Assembly (NCBI GenBank): GCA_001839685.1
Contig: MLAK01000421.1
Coordinates: forward strand, 1-52,399
Direction of reading: 5' to 3'
Length of the DNA stretch: 52,399 nucleotides
From: Tritrichomonas foetus
Taxonomy: Eukaryota > Parabasalia > Tritrichomonadida > Tritrichomonadidae
Shown piece by piece: positions 9,173-19,800 of the stretch (within the stretch, counting starts at the first letter, position 1; the number at the start of each line of letters is the position of its first letter). The notes beneath the pieces are model-generated. The model had not been told where the DNA came from, did no database searches, and saw only the letters and a list, made by a program, of their open reading frames with translations. The position numbers and the translations under genes were made by a program.

Positions 9173-10438
9173 ATGAATCCCCTGACGCTCTTTTTCTTCC
9201 TTCAAATATCGAGATCAATCGCTATCCGAGAAAAATGCCATACAGGCAATATTTTGAATCATTGCAATTCTATTTCACAGACTTTTGAGGGTGAAAATCT
9301 TTCCTATCAATCTAATGTTTTCACAATCTCGGCAGGAGTTGTCGCTTCATTTTATAATTGTCGATTTTCGAATTACAAATTAATCAATATCGAATCCGGA
9401 CTAATTGTGTATAAAGGGAAAAATCTCAGACTTAATTTTACCCTTTGTTCTTTCCGAGAGAATTCTGTCACAAGCATCAATGCTCCAATGATATATGCAG
9501 ATTCTCTTGAAAGTGCAAACCCAGCTCATAGAGGTTATATTAATTTTTCTTTGTGCAAATTCAGAGGAAATTTGGTCGGTCAACGTGGCATTCTGAATTT
9601 GTATCTCTCCAATATCAATATTGAAACAACAGATTTTCAAGATAATGGAAACACAACTATTACTGATATAATTCCAGAGTATATTTTGGATATTAAATCA
9701 CAAAACACATTTTCCAATTGTCGCATATCAAAATGCATGTTTCGTAATAATTATGAATCCCTTACTAAATCTGTTATAAACTTACAAGTGAGAAGATCAA
9801 CTGTTATAGACCAATGTTCATTTATTAATTGTGGCTCTGAGAAAACACATTCGATATCATTGCCAGAATCTCCAGAAAGTTTCCCTTTTTCCTTTTTCAT
9901 CAAAGATTGTTGTTTTATTGATAAATTCCCAGAAAAAGTACATATTGATACCAAATCTACTGTTTATCTTCAAGGAAAACTTGTATTTAGCACTTCACAG
10001 AATTTCACTTTGAATTTCTTTAAAACGCAAAAAAACATCATTTCAAGTGAATCAGAACTATTATTTGACCCAAAGATTTGTTTATCTAGTAAAAGCAAAG
10101 GAATTACAGAAGAAATCAATCATGAAAAAATTGAAGGGCAAAATAACAATGAAAGTGCAAGTGCTGTAAATAATGAAGAAGCCAGATTCAATATTGATGA
10201 GTCTCCAAATTCACCGGATTTGGATACATTTAAGCAAATACGAGTGGTGATCATTTTAATATGCTCTATAATGCTACTCGTTATTGTAGTTGTCATCATT
10301 TTCACGATCTTGAATGGAACACTCACAAATACTTTTGATGATTCCAACCAATTTGTGACAATTGAAGATGTGTTTACGAAACAGCACATTGATTCACCAA
10401 CAGTCATCATGGATAATGAAAGTGACGACTGCTTGTGA
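9173..10438 (+). CDS. Pmp-like beta-helix surface membrane protein
   Basis: Predicted type I surface protein of 421 residues, resembling the polymorphic-membrane-protein-like family of trichomonads. From the ATG at 9173 the N-terminus (MNPLTLFFFLQISRSIA) reads as a signal peptide; starting at the upstream ATG (9149) would bury it behind eight polar residues. The ectodomain has recurring C-x-F-x-x-N/C motifs (CRFSN, CSFREN, CKFRGN, CMFRNN, CSFINC), the pattern of a right-handed parallel beta-helix. One transmembrane segment spans about residues 358-380 (VVIILICSIMLLVIVVVII) and is followed by a 41-residue acidic tail ending SDDCL. A related gene lies at 41751-42995 with the same plan. The family is linked to host or substrate contact in trichomonads, but this protein's ligand is unknown. 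Confidence 0.75.
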   Translation: MNPLTLFFFLQISRSIAIREKCHTGNILNHCNSISQTFEGENLSYQSNVFTISAGVVASFYNCRFSNYKLINIESGLIVYKGKNLRLNFTLCSFRENSVTSINAPMIYADSLESANPAHRGYINFSLCKFRGNLVGQRGILNLYLSNINIETTDFQDNGNTTITDIIPEYILDIKSQNTFSNCRISKCMFRNNYESLTKSVINLQVRRSTVIDQCSFINCGSEKTHSISLPESPESFPFSFFIKDCCFIDKFPEKVHIDTKSTVYLQGKLVFSTSQNFTLNFFKTQKNIISSESELLFDPKICLSSKSKGITEEINHEKIEGQNNNESASAVNNEEARFNIDESPNSPDLDTFKQIRVVIILICSIMLLVIVVVIIFTILNGTLTNTFDDSNQFVTIEDVFTKQHIDSPTVIMDNESDDCL

Positions 10439-11047
10439 TGATTTGATCTTATATGGACATATATATATTTGTTTTTTGTTATTATAATAAAATATGTTAT
10501 GAGAAATCTTTTTTTTTCTTTTATATATAATATTACTTTTTTATATTTGTCTAAAAATATATATATAGCTCATATTGATTAATATTAAATGAGCTAATAT
10601 CCTCCCATATGAAAGGTTTGCATCTTATTCATAGGAAAATGTTCTTAAGACATTCAAGAATGTTTGAATTTCAACAGGTCTAATAAAGCACTTTATCATA
10701 ATTTGTAGGTCAACAAAATGAATTCATACAATTTTAATTAGAAAGATATAGGAAAGAAGCCTAATTAAATGTAATTTAATTGATAAACTGCAAAAACTGG
10801 TCGTATGTTTTCTCAAACTTGGTCATTATGTAGAGGTATAGTGACATGTTGTTGTTATATTGATTTTGCAAAAGTAGAGATGAGAAATTGGGCAAATTTT
10901 TAGAAATATTGAGAGTTTGCTCTTAACTTTTTCCATTATTATATGGTTGTTGGTATAGAATTTGTGGCCATATAGATACTGAATTTAAAGAGTTGATCAG
11001 ATTTCATTCAATTTTGAAACTAATTTTGATTGTTTTTTCTCTCTCCA
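10439..11047. other. Intergenic, AT-rich
   Basis: About 600 bases between two plus-strand genes, beginning with T-rich and TATATA tracts that probably include the 3' end of the Pmp-like transcript. TCATTC at 11004-11009 is an Inr-like match about 40 nt before the next ATG. Nothing else was seen. Confidence 0.4.
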
Positions 11048-12403
11048 ATGATCCAATCAAAGCCTGTTACACCAAAATATCTTTTTGAGATATATGCCAA
11101 TTGCAATATTCAGCTTGGTATTGAAGTATGTCAGCCAAATTTAATCAATGAGATTATTGATAAATTGAATAAAACAATTATCGGACTCCATCTTAAGCTT
11201 AATGATGGATTTATTCATACAGTAAAATCAGACCCACCAATATTCAAAATCCCAAATTTCCTCAAACTTCAAGAAGCTTCTGAATTTTTTGTTAACAATT
11301 ATTTTGTTAACTCAGAAAAACGACTTGGTAGTATTGGATATTGTGATGATAAAGTAATTTTAAATATTTCACATGCAGTTGGTGATGGTGGTTATTTTAG
11401 ATATATTATTGATCATTTGTTTGATACATCGATTCCATCAATTCCAAATTTTCCAAACGAAGCTTCAGAAATTTTCAATGCTCAAATAAAAAATGCACCC
11501 AACAAAGTTAATAATTGGTCAAATCAAACACAAGTTAATCGAGTCACTTCAAACAATATTCAAAAGCTTGAAACAAAAAATCTCCGGGCAAAATATATCA
11601 CTAACCGTTTGGATTCAGAAAGCCTGTCTTGTTTAGGTCAAGATGGAAAAATTCATTCACTAACTGATAATTTATGGACTTCAATTTACCTGGCAACTGC
11701 CATTCATAACGGGCGAATAGATAAACAAATTTCAATGCCAACGTGCATCGATTTGAGAAGATATTTAAATCCAAATTCAAATTTGAAAGACACACATCAC
11801 AATTTGAATGCACATCAAAGTGTGAATGAGCATCAAAAAAATCAAATGAATAATAATAATGGTTTTATTTCTAATTATATGAATGGATATGACGTTTGTA
11901 ATTGTTTTTCAAATGTTACTCCATTTGCAGATGTTTCTCTTAATTCAACAATTGGTGAAATTGGATTAAAAATGCGCCAAAGCATGCATAGCTTGATGAA
12001 TCAACATTATGATTTTGGTGTTTTGCGCGTTTATGACACAATGAATCCAACTAAACCAAGTTCTTCTCCTAAATTTGATTATTCGGCACACATCGAAAAT
12101 GCAAAGAAAGGCTGCGGTGTAGAATTGACTTATGTTGGTCCAATTCACATTACAAAACCAATCACTGATGTATGGATTGGTCATTCAATGCTTGTACGAT
12201 CAAATACAATAAGTTTGATGGGATTTGGCATCGAAAGTGAAGATAAGAATGAAATAATCACACGCTTGAGATTTCCACCAAACGCTTTTTCTTATGAGGA
12301 AGCTGCAAAAATGGCACAAATTATTGAGTTTTGTTTGAAAAATGTAAAAAAGACGGATACTGTCGCTGAAGCGATAGAAAAAATCACTCATAACATAAAA
12401 TAG
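11048..12403 (+). CDS. Condensation-fold (HxxxD) CoA-dependent acyltransferase-like protein
   Basis: 451-residue protein with the H109-A-V-G-D113-G motif of the chloramphenicol-acetyltransferase / condensation / alcohol-acetyltransferase superfamily. The motif follows a beta strand (KVILNIS) and precedes a helix, as expected for the catalytic histidine at the domain interface. The C-terminal half (MRQSMHSLMNQHYDFGVLRVYD to the strand LMGFGIES) fits the second lobe. It probably transfers an acyl group from CoA to an alcohol or amine, but the substrate cannot be read. No carrier-protein or other NRPS domains adjoin it, so it is a stand-alone enzyme. An Asn/His-rich insertion lies at about residues 240-280. 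The start is the ATG at 11048; the frame extends upstream only via TTG. Confidence 0.7.
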   Translation: MIQSKPVTPKYLFEIYANCNIQLGIEVCQPNLINEIIDKLNKTIIGLHLKLNDGFIHTVKSDPPIFKIPNFLKLQEASEFFVNNYFVNSEKRLGSIGYCDDKVILNISHAVGDGGYFRYIIDHLFDTSIPSIPNFPNEASEIFNAQIKNAPNKVNNWSNQTQVNRVTSNNIQKLETKNLRAKYITNRLDSESLSCLGQDGKIHSLTDNLWTSIYLATAIHNGRIDKQISMPTCIDLRRYLNPNSNLKDTHHNLNAHQSVNEHQKNQMNNNNGFISNYMNGYDVCNCFSNVTPFADVSLNSTIGEIGLKMRQSMHSLMNQHYDFGVLRVYDTMNPTKPSSSPKFDYSAHIENAKKGCGVELTYVGPIHITKPITDVWIGHSMLVRSNTISLMGFGIESEDKNEIITRLRFPPNAFSYEEAAKMAQIIEFCLKNVKKTDTVAEAIEKITHNIK

Positions 12404-13017
12404 GCTTTCTTATAATTACAGAAAATTATCCAAGGAATTCAGAAATATTATTATTTATGATTATTTTTTCTCATTCATGTTGTTAACAATAATGATAATA
12501 ATAAGTTGGTAATTTTATCTTATATTATCTTATAAGACCACCAAGATGATATTTTAATAAAAATTATTCATGATTTGTGTCACAAAAATAAATACCTGCT
12601 TTATATATATTCCTCTAGTGTAGTTACAAATGAAATCACTAAAGTAAATCCAGATGGGTATAACTTTCTCAATGCAAAAAATATATTGAAGAATATATAT
12701 ACAAAACTGACGATTTTCAGGAGCAGGAAAAGTTTTATCCGATGTTCTTTTGACTATCCAAACGAATAAGCAAGAAAGCAAGATCTGTTGTTCACTTTTT
12801 CAGTGAATAAGACAAAAAATGGATAGGTTCTCTTCCCTGACAGATTCAATCATTTTGTGTTTATTGATGAAAATTTCTAGATTTTACTTACTTAAGTGTT
12901 TCAATCACATTCTGATTTTACTATAGCGTCATTTTAAATCTATAATAAGTATAAATGTAAAAGCGCATGTTATTTTCAATGTACATAACATTTTCGGCTA
13001 TTTTTATTGAATTTTAA
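12404..13017. other. Intergenic, low complexity
   Basis: AT-rich DNA between the acyltransferase gene and the ankyrin relic. Short open frames of 64-75 codons on both strands start at non-ATG codons or lack protein-like composition. No RNA gene or repeat was recognised. Confidence 0.4.
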
Positions 13018-13242
13018 ATGGCACCCTTTCATCTCGCTGTCAAATCTAAAAGTAATAAATTGATTAATCTATTTTTAAAAGATCCAAGAATTGACAATAA
13101 AACACTTGGAATATTTCATTTTAATCTATATAATGTTGCTTTTCACTTTTATTATATATTTCTTTCTTTAATAAGCCAATTAAGAAAAGAATTGATGAGG
13201 CATTTGAACGAAACATATTGTGTACTTTTTATAATTCTATAA
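13018..13242 (+). pseudogene. Ankyrin-repeat gene relic
   Basis: The first about 30 codons (APFHLAVKSKSNKL...FLKDPRIDNKT) match one ankyrin repeat of the type found in the very large trichomonad ankyrin families. After that the frame turns into a hydrophobic, non-ankyrin stretch (FHFNLYNVAFHFYYIFLSLI) and ends. A stop lies directly upstream in frame. A single repeat with no flanking repeats is best explained as the remains of a decayed or fragmentarily copied gene, not a functional 74-residue protein. Confidence 0.55.
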
Positions 13243-13552
13243 TTTATATAATATATAACATGATTATTCCAAATATTGTATAATACAGCAATTTTTTTTA
13301 TCATTTATCCAGATAAACAAAATATGATGTGAAATATTTGAGATAAATTTTTATCAAAATTTATGAATTGTATTGAATTTCAAAAAAAATATAAAATGAC
13401 ATTATCTCGAATAAAATAAAAACCAACAAATATTTTATCATGAAAACAAATTTATTTTATTATATCAATTAAAACAAATACAAAAACAAAATTTAAAATT
13501 GCCTGTAACTCAGAAAATTCCAATAAATTTTTGATGAAATAAAATCAAAAAG

Positions 13553-14587
13553 ATGAAAAAACTTGATTATCTTGGGTTTCCAACCCAGATGACTGACGAG
13601 TCTGTCATTCATATCGCCAAAGTCGTTATACCACGCCGCATTAAACAGGAAACAATTTGGTTCGATTATGTCAAATCAATCAACGGAACTGAAAATTTGA
13701 ACTTAAAATCGAAACATTTTAAAAAACTCGTTCGAGCGGGAATTCCAGACAGCGAAAGATCACATATATGGTGCAAAATATTAGGCGTATTTGACAAAAT
13801 GAATGACAATCCAGGATATTATGTTAATTCTTTACGAAACTCATCAGCAATCGACCCAGAAATTATGGAGCAAATCATGCTTGATGTTCCACGCACGTTT
13901 GACGGAGCCATTTCCTTTTCATCTGGCGCAGTTTTGAATATTTTGAAAGTATTCGCTCTATCGTGCCCAGAAATTGGTTACTGTCAATCAATTAGCTTTT
14001 TGGCTGCTATCGTCCTATCGGTGATCCACGCGGAGGAGCCGTCGTTTTGGGCGCTGAGGCTGATGATTGAAAATTACTTCCCGAGGGAATACTATGCTCC
14101 CTCGATGTTTGATTTCACTGTTGACTTGACACTAGTTAAACTTTTGATTAGTGAACGATCGCCTGAATTGAATCGAGCTGTAAAAAGCTTAAACTATGAC
14201 TGGATTCAATGCGCAAGCGGCTGGCTTTTAACCGCTTTTTCTAATTCGTTTCCCATTGCAACTGTTCTTAGAATATGGGATTCGTTTTTGTTGGAGGGCC
14301 CAAAAATCGTTTTTCGTGTGATTGTCGCTTTCCTACGAATGAATGAGCATGAAATAAAAAGTTGTGACGACCAAAATTTATTACCGAAATTAATCAAAAG
14401 ATTGGAAGTTAATACTGTTGACCAAGATAAACTGATGAGCACTGCTTTTTCAATAAAAATGTTTTCGAGGGAACATCTAAAGGAGCTTCGGGAGGCTTCA
14501 AAAAAGTCAATTGTAGAAAATGGACTTGGAAGCCAGCCAAAAATGAAAGCGTGCCTACAATCAATGTTCGGACAACTTAACATGTAA
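13553..14587 (+). CDS. TBC-domain Rab GTPase-activating protein
   Basis: 344-residue protein that is almost entirely a TBC domain (about residues 55-300). Both catalytic fingers are present: the arginine finger in IMLDVPRTF (R114) and the glutamine finger in GYCQS (Q145). Activity as a Rab-GAP is therefore likely. The domain begins with the typical LVRAGIPDSERSHIWCKILG entry and contains the GWLLTAFSNSFP...LRIWDSFLLEGPKIVFRV block. The Rab partner is unknown. The ATG at 13553 is preceded by TCAAAAAG, putting a TCA six bases upstream. The stop overlaps TAAA. A patch at about 14026-14065 is markedly GC-richer than the rest. Confidence 0.93.
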   Translation: MKKLDYLGFPTQMTDESVIHIAKVVIPRRIKQETIWFDYVKSINGTENLNLKSKHFKKLVRAGIPDSERSHIWCKILGVFDKMNDNPGYYVNSLRNSSAIDPEIMEQIMLDVPRTFDGAISFSSGAVLNILKVFALSCPEIGYCQSISFLAAIVLSVIHAEEPSFWALRLMIENYFPREYYAPSMFDFTVDLTLVKLLISERSPELNRAVKSLNYDWIQCASGWLLTAFSNSFPIATVLRIWDSFLLEGPKIVFRVIVAFLRMNEHEIKSCDDQNLLPKLIKRLEVNTVDQDKLMSTAFSIKMFSREHLKELREASKKSIVENGLGSQPKMKACLQSMFGQLNM

Positions 14588-15177
14588 ACTATATTTTAGT
14601 GTTTTCTCATATTTTTATTTATTTTCTTTTCTTTTCTCAGTGCTTCAAAGAGTCACATGATTCTTTTTTAAGCCTTAGTTCAAGCGACGAATTCTTGATT
14701 AAATTCCAGAATTGATCAGTTTTATTGTTGGTCTTCTAGATGTCTTTTTATAAACGATTTTGTGGAAATGGAGTATTAAAAGTTATTTTCTTCATTCATA
14801 GTTTGCTTCAATATTTTTGATTTTAATTTTGAGAAGGAATGATCATATAGATACTCTTTGACTAGAAAAAGTAATATATTACTTTGTTGAATGTGTTTCA
14901 CGAATGGATTGATAGATGTGAACGAATAATTAAAAATGAGGGGAGCTACATACTATGACCTAACTTTATTAAATAAGAATTCAATGTTAATATCCACTTT
15001 TTAATATCAAAGACAAAATTGAATTGGACACCCTACACTTATAATAACAAAAAAGATGAAGGGTTTTTTAAGACATAAAAACCTTTTTTTTAAGATATAA
15101 AAACTCCAGTTCCTTCATAAGAAAATAATAGCATGTCAAATTAATAAATTTCTAGAATTCATTTGATGATTTTCCTT
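14588..15177. other. Intergenic between convergent genes
   Basis: About 590 bases between the TBC gene (+) and the Mei2-like gene (-). It has an imperfect direct duplication at 15064-15105 (TTTTTTAAGAcATAAAAAC then TTTTTTTAAGAtATAAAAAC). No gene was seen. Confidence 0.45.
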
Positions 15178-15861
15178 TCATGTTCTTTCTGGAAGATTAG
15201 AAGTGTAATACTTGGAGTTGTTTAACCTGTAACTTCCTGGATGACTAAAATCAATAGATATTCGACTCTTACATCCAAAAAAGTTCACCATTCTTCTATT
15301 GAGTTGATTTTTTGCACAATCTGCATCACGAATGTCGAAAAATTCAATGAAGCGTTGAGTTTCTTTCTTTGGTGTTCTACGCAGTTGTCTAATTGGTCCA
15401 AATTTGTTAAATTTTGTAATCACAACTTGATCTGAGATGTTAGATGGAACATTGAAAACAACAATTGTTCCATTATTTGGTGGACGCTTTTTATTGGTTA
15501 CTGGATACTCTTCACCAAAAATTGATACAATTTGTCTTTTTGAATAAACTAATCTTGATAATCTCATTTGCATTGCATCACTAATATCATAAAAATGTAT
15601 TATCGCAATTCCTTTTGATAATTCTTCAGTTTCTATTTTTTCAATCCCTCCAATTGTCGCTTCAATCACAAATTTAAAATTATCTTCATTGAAATCATTG
15701 AATGGAATGTTTCCCATTTTTAAAGCTCTACATGGAATTTCTTTTATTAAATATTCATAATTCAGACAATTTAAATAATCTTTTGGATAAGTGCACAAAT
15801 CAATGTAAGTGTCATTATTTCTTAATTGACTAATTTTTGAAGTGATCAAAGGATCCTCAAA
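15178..15861 (-). CDS. Mei2-like RNA-binding protein, C-terminal part (frameshifted)
   Basis: This frame is open from 15861, just after a TAA, and has no ATG before the methionine in ALKMGNIPF, so it cannot easily start on its own. It encodes two RRM-type folds. The first begins CRALKMGNIPFNDF; the second runs from about GTIVVFNVPSNISDQVVITKF to RISIDFSHPG. The second closely follows the pattern of Mei2-family proteins (GTLVVFNLD...FGxIxxIRxTPxKxxxxFIEFYDxRxAxxAxxxLN...), including the RRTPKKETQRFIEFFDIRDAD segment. Mei2-like proteins bind RNA and control meiosis or differentiation in yeasts and plants. The preceding 153 codons are in another frame (15846-16307); together they look like one gene broken by a one-base shift. 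Confidence 0.75.
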   Translation of the reverse strand, partial: FEDPLITSKISQLRNNDTYIDLCTYPKDYLNCLNYEYLIKEIPCRALKMGNIPFNDFNEDNFKFVIEATIGGIEKIETEELSKGIAIIHFYDISDAMQMRLSRLVYSKRQIVSIFGEEYPVTNKKRPPNNGTIVVFNVPSNISDQVVITKFNKFGPIRQLRRTPKKETQRFIEFFDIRDADCAKNQLNRRMVNFFGCKSRISIDFSHPGSYRLNNSKYYTSNLPERT

Positions 15862-16307
15862 TTATATTTAATTGTGTTGTAATTTACTAGTCTAGAATTG
15901 TGCTGATTGTTCTTTGTTTGTTTATGAGAAGCAAAACAACCATTTATTTTATTTTGATTTTTATTTTGATATTCTGTAATGTATGCCTGATTGGATTGAT
16001 TCTCTGATTCGTTTTTATTATCAATGAGTCTAATAATAGACTCACAAAAAGTTGTGAAATCTGGATCGAAAAGATGAATAAACTCATCGCTGCTATTTGT
16101 TGAATGTGAAATGCTACAAGAATTCTCATTTATAAATGATGTTTCTAAATTTTCATTCGTGTTATATTTATAATATTCATCATCAACCAAATTGAAAAAA
16201 TTCCATTTAATATTATCGAAGTCGTCATCACAATTTTGAAAGAAATATAATGAAGTTTCATGATTGTGTTTTTGTTCATCAAAAGTATTATGAATTTCAC
16301 AACTCAT
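15846..16307 (-). CDS. Mei2-like gene, N-terminal part (frameshifted)
   Basis: 153 codons from the ATG at 16307 (MSCEIHNTFDEQ) to a TGA at 15846-15848. The sequence is low-complexity, Asn/Ser/acidic with no domain, like the disordered N-termini of RRM regulators. The ATG is preceded by AATCACCTCA, a near-match to the trichomonad initiator, so this is the probable true gene start. The frame overlaps the RRM-encoding frame by 16 nt (15846-15861), with nearly no spacing. This suggests a -1 shift: one missing base, for instance in the T-run at about 15859-15861. No trichomonad intron signals were seen. An unshifted short protein is the alternative. Confidence 0.55.
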   Translation of the reverse strand: MSCEIHNTFDEQKHNHETSLYFFQNCDDDFDNIKWNFFNLVDDEYYKYNTNENLETSFINENSCSISHSTNSSDEFIHLFDPDFTTFCESIIRLIDNKNESENQSNQAYITEYQNKNQNKINGCFASHKQTKNNQHNSRLVNYNTIKYNLRIL

Positions 16308-16891
16308 TGAGGTGATTTTTCTAAAAAAACAAAAAAAATGAAATGAAATTATCAAAATTTTCAATGGCTAAATTCTATCATGAAAAATTTATGATATGAC
16401 CGAATAAAATCAGAAAAATATACGTCCAAGATTCGCATTGTATGTTTAATAAAATACAAAATTGATATGAGAGCTACATAAAGAAGTCTAATATATTCGT
16501 CTATATGTTTTTATTTGCCTAAATAAAGGCACGGTTGTATCAAAGAATTAGAGAGAAAAGGGAAATCGTGGCATTCATTAGTTTCTTTTATATTACTCAT
16601 CCGAGGCAAATGAAAAGAGATGGCACAGTTTTTGGATGGCATAAGAATATTCCAAATTTTTGTCCAAAGAAAAAAATATTGGCACTTTTCAAAAGATTTT
16701 TGGAGACATTTCATTTCTTTCAAACCGTTTGACAGTGGCATAATATTTTACTGCCTGATAGGCAATGAGTCGTTCATAAAATAGATAGCTATCAGGTTTG
16801 TATTAGTAAAATTGAAAATGTTTCTAATTGTAAAACATTTTTTAAGTGTCATTTCATCATTTTGGTTAAAATTATGGTCAGAAAATTTTTG
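16308..16891. other. TOR 3' flank and Mei2-like promoter region
   Basis: About 580 bases. Apart from an A/T-rich promoter-proximal part and the hairpin cluster at 16752-16796, nothing is visible. Open frames of 65 and 76 codons on opposite strands overlap each other and do not look like protein. Confidence 0.45.
16752..16796. repeat. Alternative hairpins downstream of TOR
   Basis: TGCCT (16752-16756) and AGGCA (16760-16764) form a small hairpin. CCTGATAG (16754-16761) also pairs perfectly with CTATCAGG (16789-16796), and GATAGCTATC (16784-16793) is itself a palindrome. The pairings are mutually exclusive. The site is roughly 100-140 nt past the TOR stop, on the mRNA 3' side. Confidence 0.5.
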
Positions 16892-19800
16892 TTACCAAAA
16901 TGGAAACCATCCATGATACATTTTGGCCATCTTGAAATAGCTTGTTGCATCTGACATGAGTCTATCGGCTTGCTCTTCAACACTTAGAATCACACCATCT
17001 TCGAAATCTTTGCCCATAAGTTTCTTTTTAACTCGATCTCTAATTTTCTCGTTTGATTCTCTTTCAAAGTCAATTTCACAAGTTGTGTCTAGTCTAGGAG
17101 TAAACATGTTTATATTATTTTTTGAATTGCTTCGAATTGCATGTAAAGTCTTCTTCCTTTTCTTTTTATAAACATCAGAATTACTTCTTTGCATTTCACC
17201 TTTAAAGTCAATTTCGCTATCAACCACATTGTCTGGATCAACTAATGGCTCATTGACAAAAAGTGATAAAACTTGCAGTAAAACTCTTCGATTTTCTCGT
17301 AAAATAGTAGACATATGTATAAACTCTGTTCGAAAAGTGCCGTTAATTCCAGAAATTCCCATTGCACGAATCATCATTCGAGAAAGTCTAAAAGGTACAG
17401 TTTCAGGTAAGATTTTTCGATTAGCAGCTCGTTCAAAACAATCACCAAAATCGATATGAACGACTTTACCTGTAGATCGTTTTATGAGGAGATTAGATGG
17501 ATGTCTGTCACCTAAACCAATAATATAGCCAACAATAGAATTGATTGCATTGGAAATCGAAAAATTCCGTGAATGTTTCATCCATGTTTCTGGATTTCGT
17601 GCCTTAAGCCAGAAATAATTCGCAACATCGGAATCGGGTAACTCTTTATTAATTTTAAGAATAATTTGCATCTTTTGATGTGGTAAGAGAGTGTCGAAAT
17701 TAGAAATAGAAAGATTATTCATATATGTATATTCAGGATATTTCTCACGGTGGTGCATTTTTCGATAATCAATGATAATTTTTTTAAGTGTGTCTGTTCC
17801 ACGAACGAATTGAACAAGACCATGACCGAAACTTAAAGGGATAACTGCATAAGTTTCTATTAATCTTGCATTATTAGATGTTTCTTTTTTAATCAAAGAA
17901 TTAACTAATTTAAAGAATTGCATAATTCTTTCATCAAGGCGCATGTCTTCATGACCTTTTAGTAAATATTGGTAAAAATTACCATCATCACCTTTAATAC
18001 AAAGATTTTTAGGACGTTGTTTGGTTGGAAAGACGCCAATTTGACCTACAAAATAGGAAATCTTTATTAGCGGTTTATTAGCTTTATATGTACCGAAAAC
18101 TGCGAGATTGAAATCAGACTTGGAAACGATTTCAGGTGAGATGGAATTTAATTGAATCATTTTAATTTTATTGATTTGATCTTCTAATTTCTTTTCAATG
18201 CTGTTTCTTACATTCATAATCGTTTGATAAGCATATTGTGTTGGACGTGATGAATAAACATTCATTACTCTACATAAATCTCTGAATGTATCACCATATT
18301 CTCTTAAAAACTGTCTTTGCATCATACATTGATCACTTCTTTCTTCATCGATTGCGAATTTAAAGATAGTTGAGAGAATTCGAATTACTTCTTCAGTATC
18401 TTGTCTATCCTCTGCATCAGCTGCTTCATTTAACTTAAACAAAGCCTTTTCATAATACGTTACAGCTGTATGTAGCAAAACATGACGAATTAAATTCACT
18501 TCTTCATAGATTTTTGGATACATTTTTTTAAATTTACATAAAATAGAATGTGCGCTTTTTGCCCGACGATGATTTTTGCTTCTTTCTAATACAAAAATTT
18601 GGAAAATAACAGTATGAAAATGTTTTTTAAGAAGTTCGAAGATTAAACCATGAACAAAATTTTGAACTTCAGGTGTTCTATGTGAAAGCTGAACAAGAAG
18701 CTGTGGAAATGCTTGTAAAAGAAGATTATGTGGCAAGTGTTGAATATAGGATTTGTTAGTCTTAAATATTTGTTCTTTCCCGGCATTTTCAAAGAAAATA
18801 TGAATTAATTGGACAACATCTGGGAATTCTGGCATGATTTTTGCACACTCATTTAATGCATTCAAAGCATTATTGATATATTTGGTCGATTTATCTGATT
18901 CAATACTTTTATTGAGCTGAACGAGTGAATAATTCACGGATGCCCATTTTCTATAAACATCAACCTTCACTATATCAGAAACTAAGTATTTCATGATGTG
19001 ATTTGTATAACAAAGATCGCTATTCATTGATTTAATACAACGGAGCATTTGTGTACCGAGGATAATGTCAGAAGGAAGAGATGAATATGAAGAAAGTGAA
19101 GGTTGTGCATAATGTTTGGTTTTAAGGATGTCAATTGACTCTTTTAATATTTTATAGGCTTTACTAAGCATTGAAACTGTGTCATCTGATTCAAGTAGCC
19201 AAACAGCATTAAAGAAATTAACTCGAATTTTCATATTTGGAGAAGATTCTTTCCTTAATTCTTCAATCTTTTCAAGCGCATGAACTTTTTCGCCCATGTA
19301 CCAATTTGCAACAACATAACAAAGTTTGTCTAAATCAGGCGAACTGCTCCAATCGAAATTCGGAAAGATTGTATCAAATGTATTATTGTGTATTTTGGTT
19401 CCAAGTTCCAAACTATTTAATGAAAAAAATTGAATTAATGATTGATCTCGTTTTTGTGTGATTTGAATTCTATTTGAAATGATGTCAAACCATAATTCTA
19501 AATCTTTAGGTGCTGTTTTCAATCTTGAGTTCCATATTAATTCAATATTTTGTTGTTCACTAACATCTTGTGGATTTAGAAGCCAATCTTTCATTTCATT
19601 GATTTCAATAAGTTGTTGAGCTTTCATCATTGTTTCTTTAATGATCCTTTGATCTTCTTCCCAAAAAGTAATTGGTCGGGATGCCAATAATGAAAATCCA
19701 TGGGTTACATATTTATCAACACCATTCCAGTCATGTTTATGTAGACAGTTCAATGCGATTAACATATTACAATCTGACGAATTGATTGGTGAATATTGTA

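Noticed and set aside
11601..12391. Antisense frames within the acyltransferase gene
   Set aside because: Shadows of a genuine coding region; no start context or domains.
15846..16307. Intron explaining the split Mei2-like gene
   Set aside because: No trichomonad donor or branch/acceptor motif is present, and the two frames overlap with no intervening non-coding sequence.
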